Shown here one piece after another: positions 6,497 to 8,419 of a DNA stretch of 8,419 nucleotides (position 1 is its first letter; each line of letters begins with the position of its first letter). Where the stretch lies: assembly GCA_903821255.1 (NCBI GenBank), contig CAIJKT010000563.1, forward strand, positions 1-8,419, given 5' to 3'. The DNA is from an uncultured Lentisphaeria bacterium (GTDB taxonomy: Bacteria > Verrucomicrobiota > Lentisphaeria > Victivallales > Victivallaceae). The position numbers and the translations under genes were made by a program. Below the pieces are notes generated by a model. The model did no database searches and was not told where the DNA came from. It saw only the letters and a list, made by a program, of their open reading frames with translations.

Positions 6497-7921
6497 ATGG
6501 GAAAGCCAAAAGGTTTTATTGAAATAGAGCGGCAGGAACCGGAATACCGGCTTGTCGAAGAGCGGCTCAAGGATTTTAATGAAGTCGAAGTCCGCCTGAG
6601 TGACGAACAGGTACTGCTGCAGGCCGCGCGCTGCATGAACTGCGGCGTTCCGTTCTGCCACGGCTGCGGCTGTCCGCTGGCCAACGTCATTCCGGAAATG
6701 AATGAACTCATTTACAGCGGACACTGGCAGGAAGCATTGAAAATATTGCTTTCCACCAGCAACTTCCCGGAGTTCACCGGCAGAATCTGTCCGGCGCTCT
6801 GTGAAACTTCCTGCACCATCGGCATCCATGCCGGCCCCGTTTCCGTCCGCCAACTGGAATTGTGGCTGGTGGAAAAAGGATTCAGTGAAGGCGCGATCAA
6901 GCCGTCCCCGCCGGTGATGAGAACCGGCAAAAAGATCGCGGTGGTCGGCTCCGGGCCGGCCGGGCTGGCGGTCGCCGACATCCTGAACAAAAAAGGCCAT
7001 AGCGTCACGGTCTTTGAAAGAGATAAATATGCCGGCGGCCTGCTCCGCTACGGCATCCCGGACTTCAAATTGTCCAAAACCGTCGTTCAGCGCCGGGTCA
7101 ACCTGATGGCGGCGGAAGGCGTCTGTTTTGAAACCGGCGTCGAGATCGGCAAAGACATTGCCGGCAGCTATCTGAAGAGCCGCTTTGATGCCGTCTGCCT
7201 CTGCAACGGCGCGAAAACGCCCCGCGACCTTCAGGTTCCGGGACGGGAACTTGACGGCATCCATTTCGCGATGGATTATCTGCACCAGCAGAACTGCCGT
7301 GTTTCCGGCGAGCCGGTAAAAGGGCAGGACATTCTGGCCAGGGGCCGGAAAGTCGTTGTCATCGGCGGCGGCGATACCGGTTCCGACTGCGTCGGCACGG
7401 CCTTGCGGCAGGGCGCAAAAGCCGTAACCCAGATCGAGATTATGCCGCAGCCGCCGGCGGAACGCCATGAATCCACTCCCTGGCCGCAGTGGCCGTACCA
7501 GCTTCGCACCTCCAGCAGCCACAAAGAAGGCTGCGAACGGATGTGGAGCGTGCTGACCAGGAGCTTCTCCGGCAGCGGCAATATTAAAAAGCTGAACCTG
7601 GTAAAAGTGGAATGGGAAAACGATAAACTCGGTCGCCCGGCCAAAATGAAAGAGATTCCGGGTTCGGAATTTTCCCTGGAAACCGACATGGTGCTGCTGG
7701 CGATGGGGTTCACCGGGCCGCAGAAGTTCGGCGCGATCGAGCAGTTCGGCGTGAAGCTGGATAACAGAGGAAACGTCGCCGTTGATCAGGACGGACAGAC
7801 TTCGGAGCACGGCATTTTTGCCGCCGGAGACATTGCCGCCGGCCCCTCCCTGGTCGTCAGGGCCATCGACGCCGGCAGAAAAATGGCCGATGCGGTTGAC
7901 GCCTTCCTGAAAAAGAGCTGA
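6497..7921 (+). CDS. gltD: Glutamate synthase (NADPH) small (beta) subunit
   Basis: The 474-residue FAD-containing subunit oxidises NADPH and delivers electrons through 4Fe-4S clusters to the FMN of GltB. The N-terminal cysteine region has C46-x2-C49-x4-C54 followed by H-G-C57-G-C59-P, and a second set C98-x3-C102-x3-C106 (CPALCETSC). Together these supply the usual two 4Fe-4S clusters. C57 is extra compared with the common FCHNGCP form, where one residue fewer separates the cysteines. The FAD-binding Rossmann motif is GSGPAG (151-156), the NADPH-binding motif is GGGDTG (290-295), and the C-terminal FAD motif is HGIFAAGD (438-445). Length is typical for bacterial GltD. GAGGTGA at 6487-6493 is a near-perfect Shine-Dalgarno site ending three bases before ATG, which fixes the start. 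The 18-base gap to gltB means cotranscription. Related FAD/NADPH subunits occur in other enzymes (for example the dihydropyrimidine dehydrogenase N-terminus), but adjacency to gltB settles the role. Confidence 0.97.
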   Translation: MGKPKGFIEIERQEPEYRLVEERLKDFNEVEVRLSDEQVLLQAARCMNCGVPFCHGCGCPLANVIPEMNELIYSGHWQEALKILLSTSNFPEFTGRICPALCETSCTIGIHAGPVSVRQLELWLVEKGFSEGAIKPSPPVMRTGKKIAVVGSGPAGLAVADILNKKGHSVTVFERDKYAGGLLRYGIPDFKLSKTVVQRRVNLMAAEGVCFETGVEIGKDIAGSYLKSRFDAVCLCNGAKTPRDLQVPGRELDGIHFAMDYLHQQNCRVSGEPVKGQDILARGRKVVVIGGGDTGSDCVGTALRQGAKAVTQIEIMPQPPAERHESTPWPQWPYQLRTSSSHKEGCERMWSVLTRSFSGSGNIKKLNLVKVEWENDKLGRPAKMKEIPGSEFSLETDMVLLAMGFTGPQKFGAIEQFGVKLDNRGNVAVDQDGQTSEHGIFAAGDIAAGPSLVVRAIDAGRKMADAVDAFLKKS

Positions 7922-7925
7922 GTAA

Positions 7926-7948
7926 AACCGGTAGCCGGTTAAGTTTTT
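7926..7948 (+). terminator. Weak hairpin just after gltD
   Basis: AACCGG (7926-7931) pairs with CCGGTT (7935-7940) around a three-base loop TAG, followed by AAGTTTTT. The stem begins four bases past the gltD stop, and the T run is displaced by three bases. It may contribute to termination or protect the mRNA 3' end, but alone it would be a weak terminator. Confidence 0.35.
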
Positions 7949-7952
7949 CATT

Positions 7953-8003
7953 AACCATTCTGCACATATTGGACACATCTGTGCAGAATGGTTTTGTTGT
8001 TTT
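7953..8003 (+). terminator. Main intrinsic terminator of the gltBD operon
   Basis: A 14-bp perfect stem, 7953-7966 against 7980-7993, encloses a 13-base loop and is followed by a T-rich tail (TTTTGTTGTTTTC, ending near 8003). No T-tract is found on the other strand, so it acts on plus-strand transcripts. The arms carry CATTCTGCACA and TGTGCAGAATGG, each one base away from the repeat unit TGTCCAGAATGG (or its complement) seen in the left flank. The loop also contains TTGGACA, as in the right-flank repeats. Confidence 0.88.
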
Positions 8004-8102
8004 CTTTGTCTGGCGATCTCGCTTTTTTCTGACATTCCGCACAGCCGTTCCAGTAGTTCTGCCCATGCGGCCGGCATGACATAACGGGCAGCCGTCCGTA
8101 TT
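8004..8102. other. Gene-free spacer with a composite hairpin
   Basis: No credible gene is seen here. CTGCCC (8059-8064) can pair with GGGCAG (8086-8091), enclosing an inner stem ATGC (8065-8068) / GCAT (8074-8077) around GGCCG. This may be part of the degenerate repeat family, since CATTCCGCACA at about 8033 and TATTTTGGACAG at about 8099 resemble its units. No function can be assigned. Confidence 0.3.
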
Positions 8103-8419
8103 TTGGACAGCCTGTTCCGAGATATTGGAGTGTCGCTGAACTCAATGCTTTTCAGTTTTACAAACATTCCGGACACCATCCTCCCTTATTTTGGACAACA
8201 CTTTCCCTCATTTTGGACTCCTGCGTCGCTCAACGGTTTTCGTAATCTGAGAGGTCTGGGAAATATGGGAATACCGCCCGGGACGGACGGCACTACACCA
8301 AAACCATTTTGGACAGCCGACTTACACATTTTGGACAACACTTTCCCTCATTTTGGACTCCTGCTTCGCTCAACGGTTTTCGTAATCCGGGAGTTCTGAG
8401 AAGACTGGGAATTCCGGGA
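8103..8419 (+). repeat. Right modular intergenic repeat array (truncated at window end)
   Basis: This stretch carries the same repeat family as the left flank in inverted orientation. Positions 8103-8197 are the reverse complement of module B (left 292-386), about 80% identical with one single-base gap. Positions 8274-8315 are the reverse complement of module A (left 247-288) at 37 of 42 bases. On the left A and B are three bases apart. Here 76 bases separate them, filled by an additional module C. The unit TTTTGGACA/T recurs at 8101, 8190, 8211, 8307, 8329 and 8351. A 98-codon open frame (8103-8399) simply follows the repeats and has no visible ribosome binding site or known domain. The array continues beyond the window. 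Confidence 0.75.
8188..8400 (+). repeat. Direct repeat (module C), two copies at a 140-bp period
   Basis: Positions 8188-8247 and 8328-8387 are identical over 60 bases except for one substitution (G at 8225, T at 8365). Weaker similarity continues to about 8260/8400. This is much closer identity than between the left and right arrays, implying a recent duplication of a 140-bp segment that includes module A, or gene conversion between copies. Confidence 0.88.

Noticed and set aside
8013..8027. GCGATCTCGC followed by six T as a second terminator
   Set aside because: The stem would be about four base pairs with a two-base loop, too small to act alone.
3734..8179. A 1481-codon open frame on the minus strand across gltB and gltD
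   Set aside because: It is codon-aligned with gltB and gltD, which share a phase. It stays open only because TTA, CTA and TCA codons are absent from the sense genes there. Its translation shows no known domain, it starts inside the repeat array, and it crosses the operon terminator.
8103..8399. A 98-codon frame in the right repeat array
   Set aside because: There is no ribosome binding site, its composition follows the repeats, and the same modules in the left flank are interrupted or frame-shifted.
95..8419. Composite transposon with inverted ends
   Set aside because: Between the inverted repeats lie only housekeeping metabolic genes. No transposase, integrase or target-site duplication is visible, and the repeat ends are diverged and internally rearranged.

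Overview
The window holds a chromosomal housekeeping block with ordinary, intact genes, flanked on both sides by an unusual modular intergenic repeat family. Three genes lie on the + strand: a Gfo/Idh/MocA-family NAD(P)-dependent oxidoreductase (579-1655), then gltB (1937-6478) and gltD (6497-7921), the large and small subunits of NADPH-dependent glutamate synthase (GOGAT). Coding DNA is GC-rich, while the spacers are strongly AT-rich, with good Shine-Dalgarno sites, a recognisable sigma-70-type promoter and classical intrinsic terminators. This indicates a Gram-negative-type bacterium. The gltB/gltD sequence style (short 26-residue GltB propeptide, FCHGCGCP cysteine motif in GltD) together with the Gfo/Idh/MocA gene would fit a PVC-group bacterium such as a Lentisphaerota/Victivallis relative. 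That placement is a guess from style, not something the sequence proves.

Layout. Positions 1-386: two small AT-rich hairpins, then an array of degenerate repeat modules. 387-578: AT-rich promoter region with a good -35/-10 pair at 470-498 and operator-like repeated palindromes between the predicted transcription start and the start codon. 579-1655: the oxidoreductase, closed by a strong terminator (1685-1713). 1714-1936: AT-rich control region of the glt operon, with overlapping inverted repeats built on TGTAAT/ATTACA. 1937-7921: gltB and gltD, 18 bases apart. 7922-8003: a weak hairpin followed by a 14-bp perfect terminator stem. 8004-8102: gene-free, one composite hairpin. 8103-8419: the repeat family again, in inverted orientation relative to the left flank and with an extra direct repeat of exact 140-bp period, running off the window end.

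Function. GltB and GltD form the enzyme that turns glutamine plus 2-oxoglutarate plus NADPH into two glutamates, completing the GS-GOGAT ammonium assimilation route. GltD passes electrons from NADPH through FAD and iron-sulfur clusters to the FMN/3Fe-4S centre of GltB. The oxidoreductase is a separate transcription unit of unknown substrate, so a functional link to glt is not supported.

No new protein system is visible. The part worth following up is the repeat family: inverted module copies on both sides of the block, structure-preserving substitution in one hairpin, and a gltD terminator whose two arms look like the same repeat unit.
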